NCBI GenBank assembly: GCA_958510825.1
Contig: OY294045.1
Location: 10,095,916 to 10,159,915, forward strand
Length of the DNA stretch: 64,000 bases
Source of the DNA: Brachypterus glaber
Lineage: Eukaryota; Arthropoda; Insecta; Coleoptera; Kateretidae
Reading direction: 5' to 3'
Part shown: positions 43,084 to 53,449 of the stretch, piece by piece
Position numbering within the stretch: the stretch's first letter is position 1
Layout: each line of letters opens with the position of its first letter
The notes under the pieces: model-generated
What the model was told of the DNA's origin: nothing
The model's input: the letters and a program-made list of their open reading frames with translations, nothing else
Database searches by the model: none
Made by a program: the position numbers and the translations under genes

Positions 43084-44169
43084 ATCTCCAAATGACCAAA
43101 AAGGATCCACATCATTGAAATGGGTATTCTAATTGCTTCTCATTACAAAAACAATGTTGGATCTTTTAAGCCTTAGAAGTTGAAATAAATCCTTATGTTA
43201 AGCTATAGCTTATACTTTAGTTGTAATTACGAATTAGTTCCTAATACATTTTCTCTCTATATACATCTCCAAATGACCAAAAAAGATCCACATCATTGAA
43301 ATGGGTATTCTAATTGCTTCTCATTACAAAAACAATGTTGGATCTTTTAAGCCTTAGAAGTTGAAATAAATCCTTATGTTAAGCTATAGCTTATACTTTA
43401 GTTGTAATTACGAATTAGTTCCTAATACATTTTCTCTCTATATACATCTCCAAATGACCAAAAAAGATCCACATCATTGAAATGGGTATTCTAATTGCTT
43501 CTCATTACAAAAACAATGTTGGATCTTTTAAGCCTTAGAAGTTGAAATAAATCCTTATGTTAAGCTATAGCTTATACTTTAGTTGTAATTACGAATTAGT
43601 TCCTAATACATTTTCTCTCTATATACATCTCCAAATGACCAAAAAAGATCCACATCATTGAAATGGGTATTCTAATTGCTTCTCATTAAAAAAACAATGT
43701 TGGATCTTTTAAGCCTTAGAAGTTGAAATAAATCCTTATGTTAAGCTATAGCTTATACTTTAGTTGTAATTACGAATTAGTTCCTAATACATTTTCTCTC
43801 TATATACATCTCCAAATGACCAAAAAAGATCCACATCATTGAAATGGGTATTCTAATTGCTTCTCATTACAAAAACAATGTTGGATCTTTTAAGCCTTAG
43901 AAGTTGAAATAAATCCTTATGTTAAGCTATAGCTTATACTTTAGTTGTAATTACGAATTAGTTCCTAATACATTTTCTCTCTATATACATCTCCAAATGA
44001 CCAAAAAAGATCCACATCATTGAAATGGGTATTCTAATTGCTTCTCATTACAAAAACAATGTTGGATCTTTTAAGCCTTAGAAGTTGAAATAAATCCTTA
44101 TGTTAAGCTATAGCTTATACTTTAGTTGTAATTACGAATTAGTTCCTAATACATTTTCTCTCTATATAC
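43084..44169 (+). repeat. Satellite array: six 181-bp units
   Basis: Units begin with ATCTCCAAATGACCAAAAA at 43084, 43265, 43446, 43627, 43808 and 43989, an exact 181-base period. Unit 1 has AAAAAGGATCC where the others have AAAAAAGATCC, and unit 4 has CATTAAAAAAAC for CATTACAAAAAC. Otherwise the units read alike. Such homogeneity implies recent amplification or gene conversion. A near-nucleosomal length is common for insect satellites. The unit is non-coding. Confidence 0.95.
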
Positions 44170-44287
44170 ATATGACCCTTTGTTTTTTAACAAATTCCTT
44201 GGTAATTTATTCTGCTTCGACATACACAAAAATGATATTCGAAATTCCTTTCAAAAAGAAGCAGGGGTAACTATACCCACTTTATCC

Positions 44288-44656
44288 CTATTCAAATCTT
44301 TTATTTCCATACAATTTCTGCATTATACATCCTTTGTTGTTTTTAAGCAGTAAGTATTCAGTGCTTTGTCTACCTATTTTTCTTTTAACCCCCAGCTCGC
44401 TCTTATGTCCACTCACTCCATGGAGTGGACCTAACTTGCTACAGGAAGCACACTTTTTTAAGTCGAAGAGCACCAAACGAAAACTGCGTTGTACGCCATT
44501 ACCAACTGGATACAAATACCTTTTATTTACAGACATCTTTTTGATATAACATATATACTGACAGTGCCATCTATGACACAGAGGACAAACTAATGAGTTT
44601 AAGAGGGGTGGCAATATTAGGAGCATGGCAATAATTGGCCCACCTACCTTATTCAA
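44288..44656 (-). CDS. Unrecognised 122-codon open frame, doubtful
   Basis: The frame starts with ATG and encodes a basic protein with clustered cysteines: SLVCPLCHRWHCQYICYI near residues 21-38 and KKCASCSKLGP near 67-77. GVKRKIGRQSTEYLLLKNNK lies towards the C-terminus. C-x2-C and C-x2-C spacings could bind metal, but no known family is recognised and no second copy is in the window. Codons are not clearly biased. It lies just beyond the satellite array. It may be an exon, a transposon remnant or chance. Confidence 0.2.
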   Translation of the reverse strand: MNKVGGPIIAMLLILPPLLNSLVCPLCHRWHCQYICYIKKMSVNKRYLYPVGNGVQRSFRLVLFDLKKCASCSKLGPLHGVSGHKSELGVKRKIGRQSTEYLLLKNNKGCIMQKLYGNKRFE

Positions 44657-44667
44657 TTATTTGCCTA

Positions 44668-45463
44668 CACTCAGAAAATTTCCTTGTATTTTTAATACTG
44701 ATTGTTATTTGTTAATACATATTTTTTATTTATATCGCCGCCATTGGTATTTAATACTTTACTTGTGATATTAAATACTACAATATTTGTATTTTATACA
44801 ATATGTTGTCATACTAACATAGAAAGCGTGCTGGTACATTTGGATCCCCACGCAATATGTGTTTATTAATACTGTAACATTTGGTAAATTATATCATAGT
44901 TATAGTTTGGTATACTTTAAGTTGTAGTTGTTGTGTTATTGATCTAGTTTAGAGTATTCTACAGTATTTAGTAAAATAACAATCGGTAAATAATACCAAA
45001 ATTTTGATTAGTAATAATACAGAGGGAAGTAAACAAAGGATCGATTATTTTGTCAGTGTGTAATTGTGTGTGGTTGCAATCTTTATATTATTACATACTA
45101 ATCAAAATTTTGGTATTATTTACCGATTTTTAATTTTTCTGAATACTGAACGTACTTTAAACTAGATCAGTAATACAACTTAACAACAGCTCAACGTATA
45201 CCATACTATAAGTGTGATATGCTTTACCAAATGTTACATTAATTTTTACTATAACATGCTAGTGTTAATAAACACCTGTTGCGTGGGGATCCAAATGTAC
45301 CAGCACGTTGTGATGTGGTAGTATGACAACATATTGTATATAATACACACATTGTAGTATTTATTATCACAAGTAAAGTATTAAATACCAGTGGTGGCGA
45401 TAAAACAAATATTTATTTACAAATAAAATTTAGTATTAAAATTACAATGACATTTTCTTAGTG
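44668..45463. mobile_element. 796-bp MITE with long inverted arms
   Basis: Ends CACTCAGAAAATTTCCTTGT and AATGACATTTTCTTAGTG are flanked by TA. The arms pair over about 370 bp each: GTATTTAATACTTTACTTGT, GTGCTGGTACATTTGGATCC and TACCAAAATTTTGATTAGTA against their inverses. The loop (about 45010-45095) is short. No coding capacity. Confidence 0.8.
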
Positions 45464-45588
45464 TACCCCAGCTGGCTCTTATGTGTAAGTATGTGACCTT
45501 CCACTCGATAACTTTTTTCTAACCAGCACTATCCATAATATACGCGGCGTATAATAGGCCCATAAGCTTTTCCTATTCTATTTTAGTA

Positions 45589-46299
45589 TACCGGGTGTCC
45601 CAACTCTATTTACCCAGCGACTTTCTCGTAAACTAAAAGAGATGATCAAGTTCTGAGAAAACCATTTTAAATAAGACAACTTAAACTATCTTTTACCATA
45701 TATTTGATAGTTTCAGCTCTTGAAATGTAAGCAAGGGGGCATAGAGGGGCATTTTTTTAAATGGAAAGGGGGGTTGTGTGATACATAATTTTAAAGCAAA
45801 TAAAATTCTCTATTTAACTATATATTTTTTATTTTTTAAAACATTTTTTTTGGGTTTAAAATGGGGTTGAAAATGGGTATTTTTGTCAACATTTCTCTAA
45901 AATCTTTTTTAAGAATTACTAATTTTGTGATAAAAAAACTTAAATTATACTTTTAAACTAATTTTAATTGACATAAATAAAAATTCACAAAAAAAAATCG
46001 CATTTTTTAGCACAAAAAATTAAAAAATCAAAACCTTAAAAACATGTTTAAAAAATTAAAAAATATACAGTCCAATAGAGAATTTTATTTGCTTTAAAAT
46101 GATTTATCACACGACCACCCTTTTCATTAAAAAAAATGTCCCTCTATGCCCCCCTGTCCACATTTCAAGAGCTAAAACTATCAAATATATGCTAAAAGAT
46201 AGTTTAAGTTGTCTTATTTAAAATGGTTTTCTCAGAACTTGATTATCTCTTTTAGTTTACGAGAAAATCGCTGGATAAATAGAGTTGGGACACCCGGTA
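45589..46299. mobile_element. Palindromic MITE, copy B (alternative ends)
   Basis: The outer arms start TACCGGGTGTCCCAACTCTA (TA flanks) and include GCGACTTTCTCGTAAACTAA, matched by TTAGTTTACGAGAAAATCGC and TAGAGTTGGGACACCCGG. From 45669 to 46220 the core is the same as in copies A (1-552) and C (58614-59123). Copies A and C carry different outer arms ending in CCGCACTG. Both arms switch at the same point, after GTCTTATTTA. Confidence 0.85.
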
Positions 46300-46439
46300 T
46301 ATCCTCAGCATTTTAAACATGTAAATCACCCAGTTTATTTGGGTAAAACGATGTGTTTTTTCTTTACTATAAAAATGTAGAAAATTCTTTATTTTAGTGT
46401 GGTAAACCTAAATTGTAAATGTTAAAAAACCATCTATGG

Positions 46440-46585
46440 ATATAAATTTTCATTAAATGTGACTTTCTCACGCGCCCGATGGCTTCGTTTTAAGCCCTTT
46501 CCTTTTTTCATTTTTCTTCCATGAAAAATGTATCATACATCTGGGGCTTAACTAGGTTTTTGGTCAACCATAAATAACTTAGGTC
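46440..46585 (+). repeat. Diverged dispersed repeat (partner of 41885-42030)
   Basis: GTGACTTTCTCACGCGCCCG, TGTATCATACATCTGGGGCT and TTTGGTCAACCATAAATAAC match the earlier copy with many substitutions and a small insertion. The family is unknown. Confidence 0.45.
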
Positions 46586-46767
46586 AGTAATAACAGAAAA
46601 TGTGCACGGTGCGATAGGTGAAAAAAACACGCGCAGAAAAATTTATTTTTATTTATTTCTCAGTTTTACTATACAGCAATATTATTATAACACTGCGTAG
46701 AGTGCCGTAATGTGACGTTTTCTTTGAATAATTTCCTTGTCAGATAACGTCACATTTAGTCTCCCTA

Positions 46768-47855
46768 GCCCCCACGTCACCCCAAGTGGAAATATGTTTT
46801 AAAAAAAAATAGCAAACTTAGGTGATAATAAATTATGTGAGCCAAGAGTCTGTACAATTCAAACCCTCTGAGAACGAAATCCTAATGATCGCCAGTTCGT
46901 AAATAGTGGTAAAAGTTCTTCCGCAGACTGCATGCTAAACAACAGTAACAAACTGCGAATTCTTTTGCACAATTCTAATAGTGTTTTTGTTGCTGATTTC
47001 GATTCTATTTGGATCAAATCTGTATCTCTTTCCGTTTTTTAGAAATACCCGGTCGAAAATTCGAAAAAATTAAAAAATGTGATTTTAGGTGGACAATAAA
47101 TAAATTATGGAAGCACCTACGCAGGTTTTCTATAGCTTGAATTCAAGTTACATATTTGCTCTATAAAACCATATTGAAAAGTATCTGGATTTTATTTCCG
47201 GTGTACAACGGAAGACTAGTTTTTAAGACATCTGCAATGACGATTCAGTGTTGCTGTTTAAGACCATTCTGAGTAGTATGTTTATCAAAATTGACAAACA
47301 CATGAGCTTGACAAATATAATAAATTTGACGTTAAATTTATAAAACTGCTTAACAAAGATAAATTCACCTTCTTTTAAACATCATTGCAGATGCTTCAAA
47401 AGCTATTCAATAAATGAACTTTTAAAATGATTTTCAGACATTTTTCGTAATTCTTTTATAGAGCATAGATGTAACTTTAATTTAAACTAGAAATAACTTT
47501 TGTAGCTGCTCTAATAATTTGAATATGGGCCTCCAAAAATGACATATTTTAATTTTTATAAAAGTTTGGAACGGTTTTTCCCAAAAATGGGAACAAATAG
47601 AGATTTGATCTAAACAAAATCGAGATCAGCAACCAAAATACTATTAGAATTGTTCAAAAGAATTTTCAGTTTGTTGTTGTTGTTTAGCATGCAGGCTGCG
47701 GAAGAACTTTTACCACTATTTAGGAACTGGGACTCATTACGATTTCGTTCTCAGAGGTTTTGAAGTTTACAGACCCTTTGCTCGCATGATTAATCATCAC
47801 CTAAGTTTGATATTTTTTTTAACCTATTTCCATTTGGGGGGATGTGTGAGCCCTG
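46768..47855. mobile_element. Foldback element, copy 2 (complete)
   Basis: The outer arms (CCCCCACGTCACCCCAAGTG, CAAACTTAGGTGATAATAAA) pair with the right end (CACCTAAGTTTGATA, CCATTTGGGGGGATGTGTG). Inner arms share CCTCTGAGAACGAAATCC and TTCTTCCGCAGACTGCATGC with copy 1 at 2768-3660. The loop is about 47240-47400. This copy lacks the MITE found in copy 1 and so preserves its target site. Confidence 0.8.
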
Positions 47856-48304
47856 GGCTCCTTTTTAGTGACTATTTTTCTTCGATTAAGTTTAAATTAC
47901 AGTTGCATAAAAATATTGCTGAAATTCTATTATTGACTTTAAAATGATAAAAAAAGCAAAAGTAGATGAGAGAGTATGAGAAAAGTAATTGTGCAGAATA
48001 AGCAAGTTATTTCTTAACTGGCATCGTAAAATTCTTAGAACTGGGTACAAGTCGATAACAATAAGTCCTTGATAATTGTGTAACCTTTAAACGAAGTTAT
48101 TCGTTTATATATTTCACGACATTGCTAATTCATCTTACTGTGATTTCATTAGATATTTAAAAATAATTATTTATGGTACTAGTGGGTAAAGTAAGATATT
48201 GCCCATGAGAAAATTAACCTGCGAGACGTCAGCCAAGCAGGTTAATTGCATTTATTTAATATTTTGGTTTATTATTGAAAGCAAATTGTCTAGTCGTTGA
48301 ACTT
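47856..48304. other. Mostly unassigned; contains a 42-bp shared segment
   Basis: 48169-48210 is identical to 15144-15185. GAAAATTAACCTGCGAGACG and CAGGTTAATT follow, a short inverted pair. No gene. Confidence 0.4.
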
Positions 48305-48560
48305 TAAATATTTTTTTTTTTGAGTGAGTTGAGATATTGACTTCAAATTTTGAATACATAAATAAGACAATTTAAACAATTTTTTAGTATATATTTGATA
48401 TTGTTATTTTTTAAATGTGGTCAATGGGCAAATCCCCGACTTACAGATATTAAATGTATTTAAAAAAATTAAGTTTAATTTGTCTTATTTTACGCGCTCC
48501 AAATTTAAAATCGATATCTCCACTCGTCCAGAAGTTTGATTTTGACTGCTTCTGGACTTA
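48305..48560. mobile_element. Diverged, shortened relative of the palindromic MITE
   Basis: GAGTTGAGATATTGACTTCA, ATAAGACAATTTAAACAATT and, inverted, AATTTGTCTTATTTTACGCG and AAATCGATATCTCCACTCGT match the outer arms of copies A and C. The central part is largely deleted. Confidence 0.6.
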
Positions 48561-48849
48561 TTTATAACATTAAAGGACATAATTCATATGTTATATAAAA
48601 CTCTTTATATTTATTATTGTTATTGTTATTACCTATTATATATTACATATTTATTATTTCTGGGTATTTTTTTTCATTATCACATATCAAGTACGTTTTG
48701 CATATCAAGTACTTTTTAAATATTTATTTATTTATTAACGGATATCCTTTTTTACAAACATTTAAGTACAATAGAATAAAACATGTTATATGGGAACTAG
48801 AATATTTAACTGGACACTTATAATTAATATAATAATTTTTAACGTATAA

Positions 48850-49779
48850 TTAATATAATACTCTTTTAATGTTATTTTTAAATTTATTTAAACTTAAATA
48901 AAAAATATCACAGTCATTGATTGTGTTTATTAAATTGGTCATTCTACATAAAGGAGAGTGTATTCCATAGTTTGTTCGGTGAAATGGAACAAAAAATAAA
49001 TTATTAAACCTTAAGTTTGCTAATGGAACACAGATAGAAAATTGTGAAAGAATTGGTGGACATTTTATTATGAAGTGAAAAACTTTGTAAATAAACATAA
49101 TATCGTAGTATGAACGACGTTTCTCCAATAAAGGTAAGGTAAAATAAGTTAACAACTCGTTAATGTTGCTATTTGCATAGTCGATGTTATTTTTGAAACA
49201 CAGTAATCTAATAAATTTTTTTTGAATATTTTCTAAACGTAATATATGGGTTGTATAACTTGGCGACCAAATCAATGACCCGTATTCTAGGCCTGACCGA
49301 ACAAGACTAGTGTATAAAACAATTAGACATCGTGTATCAGTAAACGTAGTAGTATATCGTTTAATAAACCCTAAATTTTTATTTGCCTTAGTAACTATCT
49401 TGTCAATATGATCAGTAAAATTTAATTTGGTATCAAGGTGAACACCTAAATCTTTAAAAACTTCAACTCTATCGATTGGGACATTATCTATACAATATAC
49501 ACCGTAAGTGGGCATTAATTTCCTAGTGAAGGTCATTGATTTACATTTTGAAATGTTTAAACATAACCCATTTGACTTACACCAGTTATTAGCCAGAGTA
49601 AGATCGTTTTGAAGATGAATCTTATCAGCAAGACATTTAATAACCTTGAAAAGTTTGCAATCATCGGCAAATAAAAGGAATAAGACAATTAAGATTTTTT
49701 TGACATCATTTATAAACAACAAGAACAGTATTGGACCCAAATGGGTACCCTGGCCAACACCTGAGAGAACATCGAACAC
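48850..49779 (-). pseudogene. Jockey-type reverse transcriptase, C-terminal half
   Basis: The 309-residue frame continues the protein after the SINE: VLSGVGQGTHLGPILFLLFI (motif B), then LLFADDCKLF with the catalytic FADD at residues 37-40, then CKSNGLCLNISKCKSMTFTR, VEVFKDLGVHLDTKLNFTDH and YTSLVRSGLEYGSLIWSPSY in the thumb and connection region. It reaches a genuine-looking stop at 48850. Motif B reads GVGQG where GVPQG is usual. The frame extends upstream into the LINE sequence up to the SINE border, so the first methionine is internal. Confidence 0.85.
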
Positions 49780-49803
49780 GTCTGAGATAAAGCCATTTAA
49801 ATG

Positions 49804-50063
49804 TTTGTTTGTTTAACCTCGTACTATTCTACTTAATCAAGCATCCCCTAAGTCCAGGACTTGTGTGGGCTAGTAGTAGAGGGAACCACCGGCTTATACT
49901 GACTTTCGAACCAGTTTCTAGGGAATGTCCGTTTCACTTAGCGCCTTCGCCAAATTTCAATTATTAATTAACTGAAAAAGGCAAATCGGCGCCAGTGAGA
50001 ATCGAACTCACGATAGTAGACTTGCTATACATACGCGCTAGCCACTACGCTATGCCTCCCACG
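49804..50063 (-). mobile_element. tRNA-headed SINE, copy 2, inside LINE
   Basis: On the minus strand it starts CGTGGGAGGCATAGCGTAGT, with box A TAGCGTAGTGG and box B GTGAGTTCGATTCTCACT. The body is that of 12784-13056 (GGCGAAGGCGCTAAGTGAAA, AACTGGTTCGAAAGTCAGT, TAGAATAGTACGAGG) with an AAACAAACAAAC tail. The head between the start and box B differs markedly from copy 1. It interrupts the reverse transcriptase between its motifs A and B. A clean target duplication is not visible; an imperfect ATTCGT/ATTT pair is possible. Confidence 0.85.
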
Positions 50064-51010
50064 AATACAAACTGTTTACGTCCATTTAACATAGAGCTTA
50101 AACATGATAAGAGTGGACCATTAATATGGTAAAATTTTTCTAGTTTCAATAGAAGCAGCGGTACTGGTACTCTATCAAAGGCCTTCTGCAAGTCGGTGAA
50201 AATACATTCAACAACGTGTCCCTCCTCTAGGGATGTTGTTATTAAATTAGTAAATAAAAATAAGTTGGTTTCAGTAGACTTACCCGATATGAATCCATGT
50301 TGTTCGTCAATAATTGTATGTTTAACATGCTGCATTACTTGATTTGAAACAATAAAATCGAACATTTTAGCAAAATTCGAATTAATACATATTGGGCGGT
50401 AATTACTGATATTCGACTTACTGTTTGATTTGTAAATTGGAATGACTTTCGAGGTTTTCCATGCTATAGGATAATCACCATTGTTCAAACATTTTCTGAA
50501 AATAATTAACAATGGCTCAACCAAAGAAAGGCATTTCTTAATAAAGGTCCCAGGTATACCATCGGGTCCACTAGTGTTGTTGTTGTTTAATCTAGAGATG
50601 GCTACATGTATGTCATTTTCGAATAAATCAAAGAAAGAAAAATTATTTAATGTGGAATCATAGCTAGAATCTAAGGTATTCAAATTTGAGTCTTGATAAG
50701 TACTTTTGAAAAAAGAAGCGAAAGCATTACATATATTTTGACCGCCTGAATAGGGATTTCCTTGAAAGTTTATAATGTTTGGTACTTCTGTATCAGTTTT
50801 AACGGATTTTATATATCCCCAAAATTTTTTTGAATCATCAATAATGCCTTCTTGTATATCTGTTATGTACAAGTCGTGATCTAATTTTAATTTTTCTTCG
50901 CATGCCTTTCTTAAGTCAGAAAACACTTGATAATCAAGGGGCAAATTTGATAACTTAAACTTTTATGAGCTTCTTCTTTTTGATGATCTCATGTCGTTTT
51001 ATTATTTTAT
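50064..51010 (-). pseudogene. Jockey-type reverse transcriptase, N-terminal half
   Basis: The long frame (to 50944 and a few codons beyond, where a TAA precedes KFKLSNLPLDYQVFSDLRK) contains KKFWGYIKSVK at 39-49, NNTSGPDGIPGTFIKK at 122-137, WKTSKVIPIYK at 162-172, ISNYRPICI at 179-187, DEQHGFISGKSTETN at 213-227 and FTDLQKAFDRV at 249-259 (motif A aspartate). The last residues before the SINE are GRKQFVF. Upstream, KRHEIIKKKK-like sequence is in another frame, so there is a small indel near 50965. Endonuclease is absent. Confidence 0.85.
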
Positions 51011-51397
51011 TACGATTATTATAATTATTATAAATAAATATTAGATGAGATATTCTATTTATAGCTGATTTATACTTTATTATTTATTAATAAATTATAC
51101 ATTGTATAAATAATGCTAATAACTTTTATTACTACGCGAATAATCGTGTTAAATATAACTAACTGATTTATTTATATATCAATAAAATTTGCATATTAAC
51201 AAAAAACTTATTATAAGAAAACGTCATTGGATTATGTTGTTTAAATGTTTAAACAATATAGAACTTATAATTGTACGTACTTTCCCTTAGGTGTAAAAAA
51301 AATACGTTTTTATATTTCTTTTGTCTCCGTTTCTCCTCTCTGATTGCGTTAGCTCTAGAACGCTTTAACCTGCAGACTTGGACTTTATCCAAACTTT
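51011..51397. other. Unassigned AT-rich DNA
   Basis: No gene or repeat copy is recognised. Confidence 0.35.
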
Positions 51398-51412
51398 TAG
51401 GCTGGGGGTAAA

Positions 51413-51804
51413 CTTTTTCACAAAAATAAAATACCGTCGTTTCCCCACCACGTTGGCTTGTGCTGCCGAAGATCTAAGGTGTCAGGTCTCTTGGCCGAGC
51501 TCACTTTATGGACTTTCAAGCAACCAGGATCTGTACTAAGGGTGCAAGCGAAAATGATCCTTAACAGTTTGGCGCCGGTCCAAGTGCAATGGCAGCCAAT
51601 AAACTTAAGGATCCAAGTGCACTGGCAGACAATAAGAATTAAAGCCGCTCACTTGGCCAAAAAAGCTGACAAAACGAGGTTTGGATTCCTCGCTAAACTG
51701 TAGGTCCCGGGGTACAACAACGAAAATCCTCGTTAGAGTAGAAAAACTAATAACACAGGGGTAGACAAAAAGGACTAGTTGCCAGGCACCATTACTACTA
51801 CTAC
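51413..51804 (+). mobile_element. Retroposon with 15-bp target duplication
   Basis: TAGGCTGGGGGTAAA occurs at 51398-51412 and again at 51805-51819, exactly flanking 392 bp that end in a TACTACTACTAC tail. The tail region (GACAAAAAGGACTAGTTGCC, then ATTACTACTACTAC) resembles the 3' end of the I/R1-like LINE at 11966-12330 (GACAAAAAGGGCC, CTAGTTGCCC, TTACTACTACT). This suggests the same replication machinery. The body has GGTCCAAGTGCAATGGCAGC nearly repeated as GATCCAAGTGCACTGGCAGA. Its 81-codon frame has no recognised domain. It is either a SINE or a decayed LINE end. Confidence 0.7.
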
Positions 51805-51819
51805 TAGGCTGGGGGTAAA

Positions 51820-52074
51820 AACAATTTTCAAAAATTTTTCGCTTTTAGAAAAAACAATCATTACCTATTTGAAAACTAAAAATTTTGTTTGAAAAATGTT
51901 TTTTTTTTTGAAAAAAAAAATACATATGAACAATAGGAAAAAGTATTTTTTGTTGGCAGCAGTATTTAAAAATTTATGATATTTTGTAAACAGGTATTAA
52001 GTTTTATCAAATTAAATAATTTATTTAAAGTTGAATTTGGATTTCAAATTTTGGCGAAGGCGCGTTGCTATGAT
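51820..52074. repeat. Low-complexity block of a dispersed type
   Basis: A- and T-rich runs and GTTGGCAGCAGTATT resemble parts of 4900-5100, 20320-20520 and 60330-60450. Boundaries cannot be set. Confidence 0.3.
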
Positions 52075-52305
52075 ACATATAAATCAATTTTCAGTTAATT
52101 TGTAGAGTTAAAATAAATAATGTGATAAGTGCCAAAAAATTAAGAATTTGAAAAAAAAAACACTTACTTAGTGTGCAGTAACAGTTACTGAACACTAAAA
52201 AAGTGTTTTTTCAGATTCCTAATTTTTTGGAATTTAGCATATTATTTATTTCAAATCTACAAATATTTAACTCAAAATAGATTTATATGTATCTACATTT
52301 GTATT
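52075..52305. mobile_element. Foldback element
   Basis: ACATATAAATCAATTTTCAG, TAAATAATGTGATAAGTGCC and TTTGAAAAAAAAAACACTTA pair with AAGTGTTTTTTCAGATTCCT, GCATATTATTTATTTCAAAT and AGATTTATATGTATCTAC. The centre is near 52185. No coding capacity. Confidence 0.65.
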
Positions 52306-52780
52306 CTAAATTTCAGTATAAATTAAAAATTTCTCATCGCATATAAATATAAAAAGTGTACAAAACTAAAAAACTGACATATATTGTGTACTTTTCTAGA
52401 GAGGGAATTAAAACAGTACTACTAAACATGTGTGTACTTATGTTAGAATGGAGCCTTGTTTTCCGGATATATTACTTAAAATCCGTTGCTTTGGCTAGGC
52501 CAAAGCTACCCCCCTAATATGGGTATGTTAGGCGGGGTAGACAAAATATGAAATCTCTATAGCCTTGAATAACGCAAGAACCGAGGTATGAAGTGTATGA
52601 ATTTTGGTACATTTTTCGTTACCTAATATCTGAACGTTCCCTCACCTCTTAAATTTCACGAACTTATTTGTGAATATCCCTGTATATAATTATTGTAACG
52701 GGTCTTCTTGTATTTTTTATGCTTTTTTAAAATTAATAAAACATTTTATTTTAGATTTTAAGCTTTCACGGCCCTTAAGA
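52306..52780. other. Unassigned DNA with half a MITE
   Basis: At 52501-52636, AGCTACCCCCCTAATATGGG, AATATGAAATCTCTATAGCC and GTATGAAGTGTATGAATTTT then CTGAACGTTCCC are the right half of the element family at 57465-57701 and 57915-58150. The left half is missing. The rest is unassigned. Confidence 0.5.
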
Positions 52781-53224
52781 TATAAAGAACTTTCACTTTC
52801 GGGTTTAGACCGTGTTAATGGATTTTCACTTTCCGACGTTTCGTCTCTTACTACTAGAGACATCTTCAGGGATTAATCTGAAACTAAGTTTCGAATCAAC
52901 TTGTGTCACTATTTATGACGAGTTGTGGTTATTCACCCGTGACGAGGTTTTTCCTATCAAAGACTTCCATATTGCAGGTAAGTGGTAACCAGTGTCCCGA
53001 TTGATATTGTTAGGATGCTTGATGATTTCTATCGATTCCCGTATCTTCCTTGGCATTTTTCTGTTTTCTGTTAATATTTGTTTTGTTTCAGACAAATTGA
53101 TTTTATGACCTGTTTCATGTACATGTTCGGCTACTGCCGATAAGGAAATTTGTTTCTTTCTTATATTGCGCTCATGCTCTTAAAGTCTTGTAGAAATTTT
53201 TCTCTTAGTTTCACCTATGTAAAC
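52781..53224 (-). pseudogene. Penelope-like element, 5'-truncated copy 2
   Basis: On the minus strand it begins inside the GIY-YIG motif (GTTTACATAGGTGAAACTAA), runs to the same C-terminus as copy 1 (WKSLIGKTSSRVNNHNSS) and includes the 3' UTR with GACGAAACGTCGGAAAGTG. A CAA codon of copy 1 is TAA here (LQEHE becomes a stop), so the fragment is closed. It is a few percent different from 15487-16664 and more severely truncated. Confidence 0.85.
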
Positions 53225-53449
53225 ATTTTCTTGGATATTAATTTAATTAAAGCTCTTTGAGGGGATCGCGTCCAGAGCCCCCCGCTATGGGTTTGAGTAC
53301 ACGTTTATTAACATATTGCACACAGCATCCCCTAAATTTAATTTGTTCATCGGCAATATTTACACGATAGATAACCGACCCGAAAATTTTTTGCATAAAT
53401 GCTAGATAATCTCGCGCGAATATGAACATGTTTTTTTGTGTTTTATTCA

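Larger units (their letters stand above)
48600..51010 (-). mobile_element. Jockey-type LINE, 5'-truncated, split by a SINE
   Basis: On the minus strand a reverse transcriptase frame starts near 51010, is interrupted by a SINE (50063 to 49804), resumes and ends at 48850. A 3' UTR of about 250 bases closes in a TAATAACAATAACAATAATA-like tail. The endonuclease and ORF1 are missing. The order of conserved motifs is that of the jockey clade. Apart from the SINE and a 5' frameshift the frame is well preserved, so the insertion is comparatively young. Confidence 0.85.

Noticed and set aside
43084..44169. CRISPR-like array
   Set aside because: The units are contiguous 181-bp repeats with no unique spacers; this is satellite DNA of an animal genome.
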